From Saccoglossus kowalevskii (Eukaryota; Hemichordata; Enteropneusta; Harrimaniidae), in assembly GCF_000003605.2 (NCBI RefSeq), contig NW_003133372.1:14728-66094 (forward strand): DNA of 51,367 bases, given 5' to 3'. Shown here in pieces: positions 48,262 through 51,367 of this stretch (positions within the stretch are counted from its first letter, which is position 1; the number at the start of each line of letters is the position of its first letter). Position numbers and translations under genes: made by a program. The notes under the pieces were generated by a model, which did no database searches, was not told where the DNA came from, and saw only the letters and a list, made by a program, of their open reading frames with translations.

Positions 48262-48356
48262 GCCCGAATATGGACGTTAGTGCCCTCGCGCAAGGAGATC
48301 ATTTTCCCGACGTTAGGACGTTACCTGCGCTCGGGTACAAACGCCCATATTCGGGC
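48262..48356. mobile_element. Short palindromic MITE (95 bp)
   Basis: GCCCGAATATGGACGTTAGT at the left and GCCCGAATATGGGCGTTTGT inverted at the right, with similarity continuing to CCC...GCGCA. Flanking words TAC and GTA would fit a TA target duplication of a Tc1/mariner-type MITE. It lies about 140 bp upstream of the exon at 48125, in its possible promoter. Confidence 0.65.
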
Positions 48357-50353
48357 GGTAGTATGTAATATACGCGTAGAAAGAACAGTGCAATTTTATT
48401 TTGCATAGTTGTTAGGGCAGAAGTTTTGGAAAATAGTCGTTGAAGGTCATGTTATAATATCATTTTCGGTTAGAAAGGTTGTTTATATCACCCACACTGG
48501 TTGTTAAAAAAATACATAATTTTAGGGTTATACAATCATCATTCAACCGAATAAGCACGATAAAATAATCGATTCACATCTTAATTATTACTAGTTTTTT
48601 GCTGTGGCAATGACATTTGTTTTATTAGTCTTCAAATTTAGAAATGAACGTACATTTGTATGTAACGTTAATTACCGATTCCCGAATTATCGTCAGACGA
48701 TATGTAATTCTTTTTGCACACGCATAACCTACCTAGCAGCGGCCGAGGATAGGACAAAAATATAAAACGTCATCGGTAGACATGCAACCTTGAAAAAGTC
48801 ATCATATTTTAAACACTTTTTTTTTAAAGATAGCGGAGTGTGGGTACCCACAAAAGAAGGCAGCTAGAAGGACTATTAAGACAGGTGAAAAAAAACGTGA
48901 ATAATTTTTCAACTCCCAAAATACCCACAAAAACGCCATCAATTAGGGAACCCACAATTGTTATAGCTATGGTTGTTGCTGATAATAAAAACATTACCAC
49001 CACACGCATAGCTATTTGAGCCAGAGTCACTTTGCATACTATGACGTCATCATTAACCCCTTCACCGCAAAGTTTGTCATTACGTTCGTTAAATTCAGAT
49101 TTTACTTTCTGTCATATAGTAAACGTAGTCGGCTATCGTTTGACATAGTGAGTATACCATGGCGTAAACATATTTGTATTTCCCAGCTTAAAACCCCCGA
49201 TTTGTGTTTTTTTTTGATTTTGTGGTTTTGTGGAAATATTATTAGCATAGCTGATATTACTGCCCATATATTCTACAACTTACAAACTACACAGTACCTT
49301 AAACGGAAAGATATTAAAATATAACTTTTTGTGTATGTGCATAAACACTGCAGTGTAACCAATCATGTAATAACACACTCACCACATATGAAGTATGTTT
49401 ATTAAAATATACCCTCTACATCGCCATAATAAATTAATGCACATAATTGATTGAGATGTCATTATTGCGTCAATCTCATATTTTCTTATCATACTGGTTT
49501 AAAATGATGTCATGTCTAATTTTAGATTGCCTATTTATGCTATCTGTGTGCACTTGAATATCCCAAATTCAAGCGTCAATCTACACAGCGCGGGTCAACA
49601 CGATTGTCTACTTCCCACAGCACCTAGCTGCTTGCTCAATAATCTACGTTTTCAATTACCAATTTGATTGGATTTTTCCATGATTCTGAACCTCAATTGT
49701 CTTAATAAAGAAATTAGTTTTTGTTTGAAAAGACAACTACTAAGTGTGATGTTTTATTTTTTTTATTTATCAATGGAGATTGGTTAGATTTGTTGACGGA
49801 AGAGTAAAACTACGTATTCTTCCCCGTGTTCAAGAACTTGAACGATTTGTTTTCATGTTTATATAATTATGTTTATTAATTTAGGATGCTAGTTGTATGA
49901 AAAATCTCGCTCCAAATTATGTTGGTATGCATATTCTATCTACTGTTGGCAGATTTGATGGAGCATTTCCTTCACCAAACAGCATGTACTTGCGTATGTT
50001 TGTATGGCATATATTGTAACGCATAATTGTATCAGTGTTTTTAGAATGTACTGTCATTTTCTTATATACCCGCAAAATACATATGACACATATACACTTA
50101 ACTAGACGTAACAACGAAATAAAACGTAAAACAAGGTTCACACAGCAAAGTGAAGTCAGAGATTGTATAAAGTTCATATTGTCATAGACAGAACCACTAC
50201 GTGAAATATTTCAATACTGTGTGAAATCAGAAAATTTATTTAAGGTTCATATTGCTGAGATTTCATTTTGTCGTAGATAATAGAAAGTGAATAACGACCC
50301 TTTTTAGTGACTGCCGAGGAAAGCTAACTACAGTGAATAAATAAATCATTGTT
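48357..50353. other. No recognisable gene
   Basis: A+T-rich. A 68-codon hydrophobic minus-strand frame at 48824-49030 contains SLIDGVFVGILGVEKL, faintly like a MATE transporter, but too little to annotate. Confidence 0.4.
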
Positions 50354-50567
50354 CAGAGGCGGCGGCACAAACTTCTGCATGGGCTTTAGATCTGCTCACC
50401 ACTCCTCCTTATTAGGGGGGTCCAGAGCATGCTTCTCCGGAAAAAATTTAAAATTTTAAAATCTACACCCTCTGAAACGCTATTTCCTGTGTTTTGATGG
50501 GCAAATGTTTTTTTCATCGACACAAATACACACAGTTTCAGCTTGCCCCCCGGTGCCGCCTCTACTG
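50354..50567. mobile_element. MITE with GAGGCGGC ends (about 214 bp)
   Basis: CAGAGGCGGCGGCAC at the left and, inverted, CAGTAGAGGCGGCACCGGGG at the right. Inside are GGGGGGTCCAGAGCATGCTT and TCTGAAACGCTATTTCCTG, words I associate with a widespread family of short CAG...CTG-ended MITEs in marine invertebrate genomes (probably hAT-like). No clear target duplication is visible. Confidence 0.55.
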
Positions 50568-51367
50568 TGGTTACAACATAAACTTATGAATTACACTACA
50601 TCGACACATAAATCATATCACAGAGAGTAAATCAAGATAATCCCTTATTTGTATAAGATAATCCTGGATCATCTGAAATTACGTTGCTCTATGACCTAGG
50701 ATTCAACCATTACTAGACGGCTCACGACTTCCTTATTGACTTTCCATTTATCATCATAGTTACATGGTCCCTTTGGCAGCTCCTAATTGGTGAACTGTAG
50801 CCTGCAGAACACAACTGAGTAAATCATGCAAATATGAGTATACAACTATACGTCTTCATCAGCAGCCTACATGGTTTAAAAAATGTGAATGACGCGACGT
50901 CTGAAACGATTTTATTGTTGTATAATTAAGGCCCAAACCATTTCATCAAGGGACCCAGTAAATCACGACCTTTCCCAGAAAATTTACCTTTCATAATAAC
51001 ATGAAGGCCTCTTTTTAGGGATATTATTTACGCAAAACAAATTGCAGAGCTACTTTTTCAGGAAACAGTAGGAAATAACGAAACAGCTGGTACTCTCCCG
51101 GGGCTAGTTATTTCGACTGCTTGCACAACATGCTATATGAGCGTATTGTTCTTGACTCGACATGACAACAACATAACAGTCATGCACCAATATCTACTAT
51201 ATCTTTCGAGTACAGTTAATGATTTCCTTCTAGAATTGTATCTAGTACATGTCGCTGATGCAGTTGTATCAGATACATAGAAAATAATGAGGCATATCAT
51301 TTGGAAATGAACAATTTTATTCGTCTTAGCGCCTCATAAGTACAAATAATATCATGTAAGGTCATGT
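50568..51367. other. No recognisable gene
   Basis: A+T-rich to the window end. A small GAAATAAC...GTTATTTC hairpin lies near 51074-51117. Confidence 0.5.

Noticed and set aside
48824-49030. MATE-type transporter fragment
   Set aside because: Only SLIDGVFVGILGVEKL recalls the family; no second helix pair, start or splice support.

Overview
This is A+T-rich nuclear DNA from an animal, not a prokaryote. Coding blocks are short and lie between GT-AG splice sites, introns reach 20 kb, and receptor and channel families are metazoan. Between them sit long satellite arrays, MITE-like hairpins, an LTR retrotransposon, a LINE tail and an assembly gap of N. A kisspeptin/GPR54-type receptor, Crypton-derived genes and an animal Ty1/copia element suggest an invertebrate bilaterian, probably marine. 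I cannot place it in a phylum from sequence alone.

Layout. 1-2033: a satellite of about 34 bp, inside or beside a CALHM-like gene whose last two exons follow on the + strand (2127-2367, 2756-2971). 4282-7330: a broken Crypton-derived (DUF3504, QRICH1/KIAA1958-like) tyrosine-recombinase gene in three pieces, the last two separated by a MITE-like element of about 1 kb. 7863-11417: a complete but defective Ty1/copia retrotransposon with near-identical LTRs and a 4-bp target duplication. It has lost its reverse transcriptase and carries a nested 516-bp Mutator-like MITE. 12183-12247 (-): a possible first exon with a promoter.

15114-38698 (-): one gene, a kisspeptin-receptor-like GPCR. Three coding exons (372 + 136 + 689 nt) join in phase to give 398 residues plus stop. 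Intron 2 (2.26 kb) is almost all a 39-bp satellite. Intron 1 (20.1 kb) holds a 23-bp satellite, a CACTA microsatellite, a 58-bp satellite with an assembly gap, and a 24-bp satellite.

38.7-51.4 kb: mostly unrecognised A+T-rich DNA, with a 5'-truncated LINE tail (43186-43920), a Tourist-like MITE (45638-45765), a first exon with a Crypton-type N-terminal domain (47802-48125, -), a short palindromic MITE at its 5' side, and a GGCGG-ended MITE (50354-50567).

The genes do not form a pathway. The shared theme is genome dynamics: several unrelated tandem arrays sit in introns, three of them free of stop codons for long distances, and mobile elements are inserted into other mobile elements. Long open frames at about 15.9-17.9, 19.7-20.5, 24.4-24.9 and 36.0-36.7 kb are products of these arrays and are not annotated as genes.
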